The notes under the pieces: model-generated
What the model saw: only the letters and a program-made list of their open reading frames with translations
Database searches by the model: none
What the model was told of the DNA's origin: nothing
DNA from: Methanolinea sp.
GTDB taxonomy: Archaea; Halobacteriota; Methanomicrobia; Methanomicrobiales; Methanospirillaceae
Direction of reading: 5' to 3'
NCBI GenBank assembly: GCA_030019395.1
Contig: JASEES010000001.1
Span: forward strand, 62,001-126,000
DNA length: 64,000 nt
Position numbers and translations under genes: made by a program
Shown: piece after piece, positions 10,728-20,228 of the stretch
Position numbering within the stretch: the stretch's first letter is position 1
How the letters are laid out: each line of letters starts with the position of its first letter

Positions 10728-11816
10728 TCAACCTGCCTTTTCGACCGGCACCACGTGGACGGCATTTGCCTTGAATGAAACGGAGACGGTCATGCCCGGG
10801 GAAAGGCCGAGTTCCTGGCAGGATTGCCGGGTGATGACCCCGGTGAGGCGCACTCCCGCATCCACGGTGACCCTGGTGTTGGGACCCTGGGGGATGAGGC
10901 GGAGGATGGTTGCAGGGAGCACGTTTCGCGGGCTGCTGCGGCCTGCAGTTGCATCTTTCCCGATGAAGAGGTCTTCGGGGCGCACAAAGAGAGTGACTCG
11001 GGTCCCGGGATCGAGGGGAGAGGGGGCGTGCAGGATCACTCCGGAGACGTCGACAGATGCAAGACCCCCCTCGTTGGCAACGATTTCACCTGCAAGGATA
11101 TTGTCGATTCCCACCATGCGGGCAACTTCCCGGGTAACGGGCTGGTAAAAAATCTGGAAGGGATTTCCGAGCTGGCAGATCTTCCGGTCGAGAACCACCG
11201 CGATCCGGGTGGAAAGCCTCTGTGCCTGGGCCATATCATGGGTCGAGAGGACGATGGTAATTCCGCTCTTTTCGTTCAACGAAAGGATGAGATCCTCGAT
11301 CTTTTCGGTTGCGACCGGGTCAAGGTTTGCAGTCGGTTCATCGAGGAGGAGGAGCCGCGGCCCTGGTGCAAGTGCCCGTGCGATTGCAACGCGCTGGAGT
11401 TCGCCCCCGGAGAGAGTATTCGTTCTCCTCCCTTCGTAACCGGAAAGGCCCACGAGGTCGAGGACTTCCGAAACCCTCCGGGAGATATCTTCAGGGGGGA
11501 ACTTCCTGAACTTCAGGCCGAGGGCAACGTTATCAGCCACGCTGCCCCGGAGGGCAGCAGGTTTCTGGAAGACCATGCCCATCTGCCGCCGGAGTGCCAC
11601 GCGCAGGGCATCCGGAGTACGTGTGTCCTTGCCCATGACCATCACCGTCCCCGAACTGGGATTGTCAAGCATGGCAATAATCCGGAGAATGGTCGTCTTT
11701 CCCGTTCCGCTCGGGCCCACCAGGGAAAAAACCTCGCCCTCCCTGACCTCGAAGGAGAGATTGGACAGGACCTCCTTTTCACCGTATCTCTTGCAAACAT
11801 GGTCAAACCGGATCAT
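10728..11816 (-). CDS. tupC: Tungstate ABC transporter ATP-binding protein
   Basis: Walker A GPSGTGKTT, signature LSGGELQRVAIARAL, Walker B LLLLDEPTANLD, C-terminal TOBE-like domain; adjacent tupB and tupA. Confidence 0.88.
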   Translation of the reverse strand: MIRFDHVCKRYGEKEVLSNLSFEVREGEVFSLVGPSGTGKTTILRIIAMLDNPSSGTVMVMGKDTRTPDALRVALRRQMGMVFQKPAALRGSVADNVALGLKFRKFPPEDISRRVSEVLDLVGLSGYEGRRTNTLSGGELQRVAIARALAPGPRLLLLDEPTANLDPVATEKIEDLILSLNEKSGITIVLSTHDMAQAQRLSTRIAVVLDRKICQLGNPFQIFYQPVTREVARMVGIDNILAGEIVANEGGLASVDVSGVILHAPSPLDPGTRVTLFVRPEDLFIGKDATAGRSSPRNVLPATILRLIPQGPNTRVTVDAGVRLTGVITRQSCQELGLSPGMTVSVSFKANAVHVVPVEKAG

Positions 11817-11817
11817 G

Positions 11818-12504
11818 CTACCGCTCCTGGACGATGAATAGTGCGACAGTCACGACCATTGCAATTCCAAGGAGGATCATTCCCAGAGCAATCGATAATG
11901 CAATGTTTCCCATCGACGTTTCCAGGGCAATTGCAGTGGTGAGGACGCGGGTGTAGCCACGGATGTTCCCTCCGATGATCATGGCGGCACCCACTTCCGA
12001 GATGGCCCTCCCGAAACCGAGGATGATGCCGCCGATGATTGCAAACCTGGCTTCCCTGATGATGGTCAGGATTGCCTGCGTCTGGGTGGCTCCCAGCGCC
12101 ACTATCTCGTCGGATATGGCCCTTTTCACACCTGAGAGTGCAACAAGTGTCATGCCAACCAGCAAGGGTATGATGAGGACTGCCTGGCCGATCACCATTC
12201 CCACCGGGGTGAAGAGGAGCCCGAGAAAGCCCAGCGGCCCTGCGCGGGAGAGCAGCAGGAAGACAAAAAGGCCTGCCACCACCGTGGGGAGAGCATAGAG
12301 AGTCTGTATGATCGTGATGAGACCGCGTTTTCCCCCGAATTCCCTGAAATGAATCAGGCCGCCGAGGGGGATTGCAACAAGGGATGCAACAGCGGTGGCG
12401 GCAAGGGAGATGAGGAGGGAGCGGGCCGTAATCTCGAGTACTTCGGGGTCAAGGCTGATGATCAGGGAGAATGCCTGGACAAAGCCGTCGACGATCTCGT
12501 TCAT
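11818..12504 (-). CDS. tupB: Tungstate ABC transporter permease
   Basis: Multi-TM permease with GxxxFGRAISEVGAAMIIGGNIRG EAA loop; lies between tupA and tupC. Confidence 0.88.
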   Translation of the reverse strand: MNEIVDGFVQAFSLIISLDPEVLEITARSLLISLAATAVASLVAIPLGGLIHFREFGGKRGLITIIQTLYALPTVVAGLFVFLLLSRAGPLGFLGLLFTPVGMVIGQAVLIIPLLVGMTLVALSGVKRAISDEIVALGATQTQAILTIIREARFAIIGGIILGFGRAISEVGAAMIIGGNIRGYTRVLTTAIALETSMGNIALSIALGMILLGIAMVVTVALFIVQER

Positions 12505-12525
12505 GCCCCTCGCCCGCACCGATTC

Positions 12526-13536
12526 CTATTTGAAAGAGGTTAAAGGGCCGGTTTCGGAAGCGGGCGTTGTGCAGTCGCACTCAAAACGCATGCATCCTCC
12601 GTTCATTGGGATAAAGAGGCCCTTTCCATACTTTTCTTTCCCATATTCACCTATCTTTGCCTGTATCCCGGGTGATATGAGGAAGTTGACAAAATTGTTT
12701 GCCATTGTGATCTTTTCAACGGGCTGGTTTTTTGCATGCACCGTGATAACACTGTAGACATTGAGCAGGATATCCCCTTCTTCGATGACGGGGACGAGGT
12801 TGAGTTTTCCCCTGTAAGCGAGGTACGTTCCCTCGTCTGTCAGGGTGTATGCACCTTTCTCGGAGGCAAGCTGGAGTGTCTCTCCCATACCTTTCCCTGC
12901 CTCGATGTACCATGCCCCTGATCTCTGGACTTCTGACGTATAATTGTATCCGGCTGCCTTCCAGATGTTTTTCTCTGCCGAATGCGTCCCGGAGTTGTCC
13001 CCGCGCGAAACAAAGAAAATTCCGGGGTTCCCGGCTTTTCCTTTACCCAGGATCGTCCTGAACGCCTCTTGCGGAGCCATTCCCCGTATTCCTGCCGGGT
13101 CATCTGCCGGGCCCACAACGATGAAGTAATTGTAGGCAAAACAACGGCGGTTTATCCCGTATCCACCGTCCATGAAGGCTTTTTCCTGATCAGGGGAATG
13201 AACTGCGAGGATATCACAGTCGCCCCTCTTTGCGATTTCCAGGGCCTTTCCCGTTCCCTGGGATGTGATCAGGAGGTCGACACCGTATTTTTCCTCGAAC
13301 AGCGGTTCCAGGTAGTCGAGGAGGCCGGTATCGTAGAGACTTGTGGTGGTAGCGAGGATAAGTTTCTGCCCTTTATGAGGAGGGAGAGAAGGACTCTGTG
13401 TTGTCGGGGGTATCTGTGCTCCACCCTGACCCGGGTTCGTTGTCGTGCATCCTGAAATGAGAATTGCACCGAGAACAAGAGCGACGAGAAAAATGACCGT
13501 GCCACCATGCAGGGTAGAGAGAAAATGCATGTTCAT
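12526..13536 (-). CDS. tupA: Tungstate ABC transporter substrate-binding lipoprotein
   Basis: Lipobox LISGC; LILATTTSLYDTGLLDYLEPLFEEKYGVDL...GTGKALEIAKRGDCDILAVH is the TupA signature. Confidence 0.92.
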   Translation of the reverse strand: MNMHFLSTLHGGTVIFLVALVLGAILISGCTTTNPGQGGAQIPPTTQSPSLPPHKGQKLILATTTSLYDTGLLDYLEPLFEEKYGVDLLITSQGTGKALEIAKRGDCDILAVHSPDQEKAFMDGGYGINRRCFAYNYFIVVGPADDPAGIRGMAPQEAFRTILGKGKAGNPGIFFVSRGDNSGTHSAEKNIWKAAGYNYTSEVQRSGAWYIEAGKGMGETLQLASEKGAYTLTDEGTYLAYRGKLNLVPVIEEGDILLNVYSVITVHAKNQPVEKITMANNFVNFLISPGIQAKIGEYGKEKYGKGLFIPMNGGCMRFECDCTTPASETGPLTSFK

Positions 13537-13568
13537 GGCTTTAAGTGAGATGATAGAGAAAATAAGTA

Positions 13569-13595
13569 TTGCTATTTTACAATGGTAAATATCAA
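13569..13595. promoter_or_regulatory. Imperfect palindrome, candidate operator of tupABC
   Basis: TTGCTATTTTAC-AATG-GTAAATATCAA in an AT-rich intergenic region, 33 nt upstream of the tupA start. Confidence 0.5.
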
Positions 13596-13644
13596 CAAGA
13601 TTCTATTAACAATCCATGTGTTCAACAGGTTCACCGGATAGAAC

Positions 13645-13653
13645 CTTTAAAAA
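13645..13653 (+). promoter_or_regulatory. Probable TATA box of hisD
   Basis: CTTTAAAAA 24 nt upstream of the hisD ATG; consistent with a leaderless archaeal transcript. Confidence 0.5.
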
Positions 13654-13676
13654 CCACAGGGTCGAAGTGTTCTGCC

Positions 13677-14942
13677 ATGTTAAGGGAAAAAGCCCTGGAG
13701 GAGTGGATCGCGAACCGTTCTGCAGGGCTGACTTCTGTCAGGCCCGCCGTGGAAGAGATCATCGCACGGGTCAGGGACGGGGGTGATGCAGCACTGCGTG
13801 AACTCACGCAGAAGTATGATGGTGTTTTTCGGGAGAGCATCAGGATTACCCCTGAAGAGATCGAAAATGCCTATTCCCGCGTTGACGAAGGCTTCATCAG
13901 GAGCCTCGAGGATGCCCGGTCGAGGATAACGAGGTTCCACGAGATACAAAAGCCGAGGAATCTCTGGCTCGAGGAGATCGAACCGGGCATCGTCCTCGGG
14001 ATGAGGATGGTCCCGCTCGACCGGGTCGGTGCGTACGTGCCCGGGGGACGGGCTGCATATGCGTCGACGGCTCTCATGACAGTCATCCCGGCACGCGTTG
14101 CCGGTGTCAGGTCGGTCTGCTGTTGCAGCCCCCCGCCTATTGCTCCCCAAAGCCTCGTTGCAATGGATATTGCAGGAGCGGACGAGGTGTTTGCAGTCGG
14201 CGGGGCACAGGCGGTTGCTGCAATGGCACTTGGGACGGAATCCATACGACCCGTCCGAAAGATAGTCGGTCCGGGAAACGTCTATGTCACGACGGCCAAG
14301 ATGCTCCTGCGTGATACCGTGGAGATTGACTTTCCCGCAGGTCCATCGGAAATCGTTATCCTTGCCGACGGATCCGCAAGGCCGGATTTCATTGCAGCAG
14401 ACATCGTCGCCCAGGCCGAGCACGACCCGAATGCCGCGTGCTACCTCGTTGCACTGGATCCGTCGCTACCCGGAAAGGTCCTGCTCGAGCTCATGTTGCA
14501 GGTCAGGGAATCCCCAAGAAAAGAGATATTGGAAAAAGCACTTGAAAATACCGGGTATACCCTTGCAGCCTCGATTGGCGAGGCATTAACCATCATCAAC
14601 CGGGCAGCGCCGGAGCACCTGTCCCTCCAGATCAATGACCCCATGCAGGTTCTCATGCATGCAGGGTATGCCGGGTCGGTCTTCGTGGGTTCTTACTCGG
14701 CTGTCGCCTGCGGGGACTATGCATCCGGGACAAACCACGTCCTCCCGACGGCAGGCTATGCCAGCACGTATTCCGGTCTCGACGTCCTGCATTTCTGCAC
14801 GCGGTCCACAATCCAGATGATAAATCAGGAGGGGCTTTCGAGGATTGCTGATACGGTGGAGACGCTTGCACGTGCCGAGGGACTGGAGGGGCATGCCCGA
14901 TCGGTCCGTATCAGGAGACCGGGAGAAAGGAAAAATGCCTGA
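13677..14942 (+). CDS. hisD: Histidinol dehydrogenase
   Basis: [25 protein letters not shown]...[16 protein letters not shown]...[14 protein letters not shown]; HisD motifs throughout. Confidence 0.96.
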   Translation: MLREKALEEWIANRSAGLTSVRPAVEEIIARVRDGGDAALRELTQKYDGVFRESIRITPEEIENAYSRVDEGFIRSLEDARSRITRFHEIQKPRNLWLEEIEPGIVLGMRMVPLDRVGAYVPGGRAAYASTALMTVIPARVAGVRSVCCCSPPPIAPQSLVAMDIAGADEVFAVGGAQAVAAMALGTESIRPVRKIVGPGNVYVTTAKMLLRDTVEIDFPAGPSEIVILADGSARPDFIAADIVAQAEHDPNAACYLVALDPSLPGKVLLELMLQVRESPRKEILEKALENTGYTLAASIGEALTIINRAAPEHLSLQINDPMQVLMHAGYAGSVFVGSYSAVACGDYASGTNHVLPTAGYASTYSGLDVLHFCTRSTIQMINQEGLSRIADTVETLARAEGLEGHARSVRIRRPGERKNA

Positions 14943-14998
14943 ATTAATGTCCTGAATGCCTTCATTATGGACCCATTCTCATTTTTTGAAAAGTAATT

Positions 14999-15559
14999 TC
15001 ACGGGCCGCCTTCTTTTCTCCGGTACAAACCGAGGGTTGCGGTGACCAGGAAGAAGAGAAAGAAGACGCAGGGACCAAACCCGGGGAGTGAACGGGGAGG
15101 AGGTCTCCTGAATGTAACCTCGGTTGAAGAGACCGAGATGCTGTCTGTATCAGTCAGGCGGGCAAGGTTCAGGGGTACATTCACGGCATAAATCCTGTAT
15201 TTCCCGGGAACGAGGTTTCCGACGATGAACGATGTGTCCCAGTCGTAGGCAAACGATCCATCCGGGTTGACAAAAGCCGACGTGAAGTAGCCTGAACCTG
15301 CCCTGAGGTGGATGTTTTCAAGCGTGACTCCCGCTCCGTCGAGTCCCGGCCCTGTGACGAAGAGAAAGATGGCTATCAGGTTCTTTCCATCGATCGTCCC
15401 GTTGATATGGATCCGGTCCCCTATATACGCATCGTGGGGCGTGGCATCGATCGAGATGGCGCCGGTTGCCGCTCCTGTCACCACGAGAAAAAATACGAGG
15501 AGGGAAAGAACTGTCCGAAGCCCCATAGGTCCCGGATAGTATTGGTCAGGAATCTCCAT
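14999..15559 (-). CDS. Secreted, C-terminally membrane-anchored protein of unknown function
   Basis: Signal-like MGLRTVLSLLVFFLVVTGAATGAISID, beta-rich domain (Ig-like by inspection), C-terminal GFGPCVFFLFFLVTATLGLYRRKE. Confidence 0.65.
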   Translation of the reverse strand: MEIPDQYYPGPMGLRTVLSLLVFFLVVTGAATGAISIDATPHDAYIGDRIHINGTIDGKNLIAIFLFVTGPGLDGAGVTLENIHLRAGSGYFTSAFVNPDGSFAYDWDTSFIVGNLVPGKYRIYAVNVPLNLARLTDTDSISVSSTEVTFRRPPPRSLPGFGPCVFFLFFLVTATLGLYRRKEGGP

Positions 15560-15594
15560 TAGTATTCTGGTGGGGGCAGATGGAAGGTCGATGG

Positions 15595-16911
15595 TCAGAA
15601 CTCGACCACCATAACGGCCTCCTCCTCGTCTTTTAATTCTCCCTTGAGATGTTCCGCGTCGAAATGGTATTGTTCCCAGGGGTCGTAGTCGTCGTAGAGC
15701 TCGCACTTGTCGAGGACATCGATGAATTCCTTGAGGAAGATCCTCGGGATAACATCAACCCTGCCCCCGAATTTTTTCGTTACCCGGGATATCATGGCCC
15801 GGATAAACCGGTGCGAGACCCTGCTTCGGTCCACGTCCGAGTAGGCCTCGCGGTATATCTCGATCACTTTCAGGGCGACCTGTTCGAGTTTCCTGGCATC
15901 GAACCTCGCGAGAGCAATCTGCGGCTGGCGAGGGTTTTTGAACCCTTCTTCAGGCTGCACGACGCTGATCCGGTCATAGAGCGGGGGAAGGGTCCGAATC
16001 CCCCGGGGACCATCGAAGAACGCAGGTGTCCCGGTGAAAAGGAAGTAGGAATGCGAGAGATCCCCCCTGTCCAGGGATTCGACGATCATCTGGAGGGTAT
16101 GGTAGCTTTTCTCCCGCTGGTTTCGCGGAAGTGACTGGGTTGTCTCGACCTCGTCAACGGCAACAGCAAGACCCCTGTACCCCGCGCTCACGATGATCCG
16201 GACAAGCCCGCGGAGGAATATGAAGGCCGATGCCTCGTCGATGTCACCGCGTATCCCTGCCTTCTGCTTGAAGTCCCGACCGACGTTGGACTCGGCACAT
16301 ATCCACCCGATGGCAGACTGGGCCGTCTGGAAATCACCCTCGTTGCTTGACCGGTAATAGGTCCTGAGTGCGGCTGCAAGGGAGCTGTTCAGTTCCGATA
16401 TTCCCGCAAGAGCACTCTCTATCTCGGCGAGTGTGGCCTTTTCAAGAACGTCCTCGGGAAGAGTCTGGTCGCTCACTTTGAGGATGCGTTCCTCGATTCC
16501 AAAGAGCCATGTATCGATGATTGATTTCGGGGCATGCTCTTCCTCCCGGGTCCGCAGTGTCGCACAGATCTGGCGGTACAGTTCCTTGAGCTTGTGCAGA
16601 GGTGCAGACGGCGAAATAACAACGTGGGCGGTGACGAAACCTTTTTCCCTCGCGATCTCGAGGGCACGTGCCACGAGGAACGTCTTCCCGCTGCCATAGT
16701 CGCCGCGGATGAACTTGATATCCCCTCCTCCCTGCGAGACGTAGTCCAGCTGTGCCCTGATGACACCCTCTTCCATGTCGAGTCCGACAGCTATCCGCTC
16801 GAGACCGCTCCCCGGAACAGTCCCCCTCCGCAGCGCATTGATGATGTTCTGGCTTTCCAGTTTCCGCGGTCCCCGGATATCAGGTGTTCCTGTAGGCATA
16901 GATTTCTCCAT
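15595..16911 (-). CDS. BREX BrxC/BrxD-like (DUF2791-type) P-loop ATPase
   Basis: IKFIRGDYGSGKTFLVARALEIAREKGFVTAHVVI Walker A; GLAVAVDEVETTQSLPRNQREKSYHTLQMIVESLDRG Walker B region; SHSYFLFTGTPAFFDGPRGI; resembles stand-alone BREX ATP-binding domain proteins. Confidence 0.75.
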   Translation of the reverse strand: MEKSMPTGTPDIRGPRKLESQNIINALRRGTVPGSGLERIAVGLDMEEGVIRAQLDYVSQGGGDIKFIRGDYGSGKTFLVARALEIAREKGFVTAHVVISPSAPLHKLKELYRQICATLRTREEEHAPKSIIDTWLFGIEERILKVSDQTLPEDVLEKATLAEIESALAGISELNSSLAAALRTYYRSSNEGDFQTAQSAIGWICAESNVGRDFKQKAGIRGDIDEASAFIFLRGLVRIIVSAGYRGLAVAVDEVETTQSLPRNQREKSYHTLQMIVESLDRGDLSHSYFLFTGTPAFFDGPRGIRTLPPLYDRISVVQPEEGFKNPRQPQIALARFDARKLEQVALKVIEIYREAYSDVDRSRVSHRFIRAMISRVTKKFGGRVDVIPRIFLKEFIDVLDKCELYDDYDPWEQYHFDAEHLKGELKDEEEAVMVVEF

Positions 16912-18544
16912 CCTTTCCCACTCCCTTCTTTTCTATCAGCACCAGGCCTTTACTTGACGCTTTCTGCATGATGCGGTTGATTATCCCTGCCACCCGCCGC
17001 GAACCAAGCAGGGTCCGGAGCTCCATCTCGGTTGCCTGGTGACGGGTCCTTAAGAATTCAAGGATTTTTCTCTCGTTCTCATCCAGGTCCAGTTCGAGGA
17101 GCGATGTATCATGTGGTTCCGGCAAGCCCGTCTCCCCCCTCTCCGGGTGTAAAAGAACGGGAATTTCCGAAAGGGACCGTTTCTTGCACTCCTCAAGGAG
17201 AGCGAGGAAATCCCCGGGCCTGATACTCTCTGCATCCTGGGGAATGACGTCCAGTCCTGCAAGGCATGACCGCTTGCATGACATGCAGTCCCCTTTTCCG
17301 AGGGAGACGGATCCCCACAGGAGGTATATCGTTGCAAGGATTTCCATGCCCCTGGACGGGAGGATCTCGGTGACCTCTTCGAGCCTTGCCTTCAGCCTCT
17401 CGAGCAGCCTGGGCATCCGGAAAAGAGCATCCTTGTCCTGCAGAAAGACCTCTGCGACACGGAGCAGGTCCCGGACTTTCCGGGCTGTCCCCACCACGTA
17501 GATCATGACCTTCTCACACTCCCGGTTATCCCCGTTCCGGTAACAGAACCAGGCGTACAGGGGACCTCCCCGGATCGAATCACTCCGGTATGCCCGGTAA
17601 TACCAGGAACGTGCTTCCCCCCGGTCTCCGGCCTCCTCGTAGAAGCGGGCAACGGTAAGAAGGGAAAACGGGTCCGTCCGGGCAGAAAGCGATGCAAGGA
17701 GAAGGGATTCTGCCTCCCGGAAGGGGTAGTGGGTCTGTAGAAAAGTCCTGAAACTGGAAAGGATATCCTGGATGAACGCCGGGTCGGCCATGGAATCAAG
17801 TTCGCGGTCAAGGAGATCGTGATAATGCCGGACCGCCTCCTCCTTTCTCTGCAGCAGGGCCAAAAGCTCGCATTCCAGGAGAAGGTATTTCCCTTCTGTC
17901 CTCTCCCCGAGGAGGAGAGGACCGAGTCCGGCGAGTGCCTGCCCGAAGTTTCCCTCTTCTTTTTGGAAGAGGACGAAGTCATACCGTATCTCCCGATCTC
18001 CCGTTATCTCCACGAGACGGGAGTACTCTTCCCTGGCCCTCTGCCGGTCGGTTACGGAGAGTGCTTCCAGGTACCTGCGGGCGAATTGCGGATCTTTTGT
18101 TCTTTCGAATAATTGCAGGGCGGATTCTGCAACCTGGCTGAACCTGCCGCAGGCAAAAAGAATCGCAAGGTATTCTTCGTCTGCAGCCAGTCGTCCGCCC
18201 GGGACATTCTCCCATACCCCGAGTGCCTCCGACGGGCGGCCGGACATGAGGAGTGCCCGGGCAAGGAGCCGGGCATCGTCTGCCCGGCGGGAATGCGAAT
18301 AGAGGCGGGAAAACACAGGAACCGCCTTTTTGGGGTCTCCTGATTTCAGGACAAATGATGCAAAACTCCGCAATGCTTCGAGGTTTCCGGGGTCGAGCGC
18401 AACAGCCCGTGCATACTCGGCGAGTGCACCGTCGTCACCCTTCATTTCCAGGATCCGGCCCAGGTAACTGTGCACGTGCGAGGTCCCGGGGAGGGAATGG
18501 GAAAGGTCGCGGAAGAAAGCCTCGGCCTCCTCGAGTCTTCCCAT
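16880..18544 (-). CDS. TPR-repeat protein with C-terminal winged-helix domain (5' end uncertain; frame open to 18703)
   Basis: Many TPR-like units; C-terminal ENERKILEFLRTRHQATEMELRTLLGSRRVAGIINRIMQKASSKGLVLIEKKG is wHTH-like. The open frame upstream of the first ATG still encodes TPR-like sequence. Confidence 0.72.
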   Translation of the reverse strand: MGRLEEAEAFFRDLSHSLPGTSHVHSYLGRILEMKGDDGALAEYARAVALDPGNLEALRSFASFVLKSGDPKKAVPVFSRLYSHSRRADDARLLARALLMSGRPSEALGVWENVPGGRLAADEEYLAILFACGRFSQVAESALQLFERTKDPQFARRYLEALSVTDRQRAREEYSRLVEITGDREIRYDFVLFQKEEGNFGQALAGLGPLLLGERTEGKYLLLECELLALLQRKEEAVRHYHDLLDRELDSMADPAFIQDILSSFRTFLQTHYPFREAESLLLASLSARTDPFSLLTVARFYEEAGDRGEARSWYYRAYRSDSIRGGPLYAWFCYRNGDNRECEKVMIYVVGTARKVRDLLRVAEVFLQDKDALFRMPRLLERLKARLEEVTEILPSRGMEILATIYLLWGSVSLGKGDCMSCKRSCLAGLDVIPQDAESIRPGDFLALLEECKKRSLSEIPVLLHPERGETGLPEPHDTSLLELDLDENERKILEFLRTRHQATEMELRTLLGSRRVAGIINRIMQKASSKGLVLIEKKGVGKDGEIYAYRNT

Positions 18545-18703
18545 GTGAAAAAGGTTCGCAGCGCACAGAACGGAGATCGAAGGGTCATCTGCAACCTGCC
18601 TGAGATCCCTGCACAGGGCATACGACCGTTCGTATTCGCCCTTTTCAAAAAGGGTGAAAGCATCCCTTTTTTGGTCTTCAGGAGAAGATAAGGACAGGGT
18701 ATA

Positions 18704-19414
18704 TCACGCTCCCAATCTGAGGCGGACCAGGTTCGCAAGCATCCTGAACCCATCCGTTCCCCTGACGTTGGAACTGCTCGTATCGCGCCACGCTATGGGA
18801 TGTTCCCTGATGCAGAACCCCCTCCTTTTCAGGCGCCAAAGGAGTTCCACATCAAATTCGAAGCCCGATGAGACCATTTCCCTGATAACTGCGTCAATTG
18901 CTGATTTTTTAAATACTTTTGCACCGCACTGGGTATCCCTGAAGGGCAGACCAAAAAGGAGCCTCACAATACAATTGAAGATGCGGCTCTCGATCCTGCG
19001 GGAAAGCCCCTGAGGCTTTTCGAGGACGGCTCCCTGCACCCAGCGCGATCCTATCACGCCGTCTGCGTCGTCGATGAGGGAGAAAAGGTCCCGCATCTGG
19101 GAAAAGGACGTTGAAGCGTCAGCGTCCATGTAACCCACGAGGGGTGCTGAAGCTATCGCCATCCCCTCCCTGATGGCACCTCCCTTTCCCATGCGTTCGG
19201 GACGGTGCAGGCACCGGATGGTCATTTCCGGATGTGCCCCTGCAAACTCGAGGACAAGTCGTGGTGTTTCATCGTTTCCTTCACACACGAAGATGAATTC
19301 ACCCTCTGCCCCCGCTATCTGCGAAAGAAGGAGGGGAATCCTGTCAGCCTCGTTATAGGCCGGAACGACCAGCGTAAACGCGGGTGATGGAGGGTGCGTT
19401 GGCTTTCCGTTCAA
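18704..19414 (-). CDS. Family 2 glycosyltransferase (dolichyl-phosphate glucosyl/mannosyltransferase-like)
   Basis: TLVVPAYNEADRIPLLLSQI, MGKGGAIREGMAIASAPLVGYMDADASTS, GLPFRDTQCGAKVF. Confidence 0.88.
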   Translation of the reverse strand: MNGKPTHPPSPAFTLVVPAYNEADRIPLLLSQIAGAEGEFIFVCEGNDETPRLVLEFAGAHPEMTIRCLHRPERMGKGGAIREGMAIASAPLVGYMDADASTSFSQMRDLFSLIDDADGVIGSRWVQGAVLEKPQGLSRRIESRIFNCIVRLLFGLPFRDTQCGAKVFKKSAIDAVIREMVSSGFEFDVELLWRLKRRGFCIREHPIAWRDTSSSNVRGTDGFRMLANLVRLRLGA

Positions 19415-19481
19415 GGCCGGTATCTCCGTATCCCCGGTATCTTTCCCCGTGTTATGAGCCCGTCAGGGTGTCCGCCGTTGT

Positions 19482-19709
19482 TCATACATGCCCGTTAATG
19501 TGTTCTTTCAAGCCCGAGCCCGGCCTGTATCGTTCTGCAATTGCAACTGCGTGTTGCCGGAGACGATTGTGATCCTCGATACACGTCCGGGGTGGCGGGG
19601 ATTTGCGCAGTATCGAGGAGGTGTTTTCCGTTATCTGGATGAGCTCTGTTGCAATCACGGCCTGCAGCCAGATCAGGTCTGCAAGCATCTCCTTCTCTTC
19701 CCTATCCAT
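19482..19709 (-). CDS. Small hypothetical protein (75 aa)
   Basis: ORF upstream of and co-oriented with the glycosyltransferase; charged helical sequence, with an AT-rich element (ATAATTATT) just upstream on the minus strand. Confidence 0.5.
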   Translation of the reverse strand: MDREEKEMLADLIWLQAVIATELIQITENTSSILRKSPPPRTCIEDHNRLRQHAVAIAERYRPGSGLKEHINGHV

Positions 19710-19805
19710 GCAGGAGAGGTTGGTGCCGGAACTGAATAATTATGGCGGGAGTCCGTGCACGGGATCACCAAGTATCTTGGGCAGGAGGTGCAGATAATCT
19801 GGAGC

Positions 19806-20228
19806 ATGAGCTACCTTGAAAAGGTGAGAAGGGAAGGGAGAAATGCAAACCCGTTCTTCGTTCTCATGGGTATAGACGTGCAAGAAGCCGGAACGGGAAG
19901 GGCCGTGCTCCGCATGCCGGTCCGGCCTGACATGATGAACGGTGAGGGCTGGCTCCAGGGCGGCATTTATTGCGCGCTTGCGGATGAAGCAATGGTCCTT
20001 GCAGTATACCCTCTGCTCTCTCCCGGCGATACGATTGCCACCATCACAGAGACGACAACGTTCCTTGGTGGCACACGGGAGGGGGTCCTCTTTGGTCTGG
20101 GCAGGGTGGTCAGGAAAGGCAGCAGGGTCATTTTTGCCGAGGGAGAGGTCAGGAGTGAGAGCCCGGAAGGTCCCGTCCTCTCGCGCAGCATCGCCACATT
20201 CATCGTGAACCGGGCACGCGTGCAATGA
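19806..20228 (+). CDS. PaaI-type hotdog thioesterase
   Basis: NPFFVLMGIDVQEAGTGRAVLRMPVRPDMMNGEGWLQGGIYCALADEAM...TITETTTFLGG. Confidence 0.85.
   Translation: MSYLEKVRREGRNANPFFVLMGIDVQEAGTGRAVLRMPVRPDMMNGEGWLQGGIYCALADEAMVLAVYPLLSPGDTIATITETTTFLGGTREGVLFGLGRVVRKGSRVIFAEGEVRSESPEGPVLSRSIATFIVNRARVQ

Noticed and set aside
10824-11837. 337-aa + strand ORF antisense to tupC
   Set aside because: Shadow ORF; tupC carries all ABC ATPase motifs.
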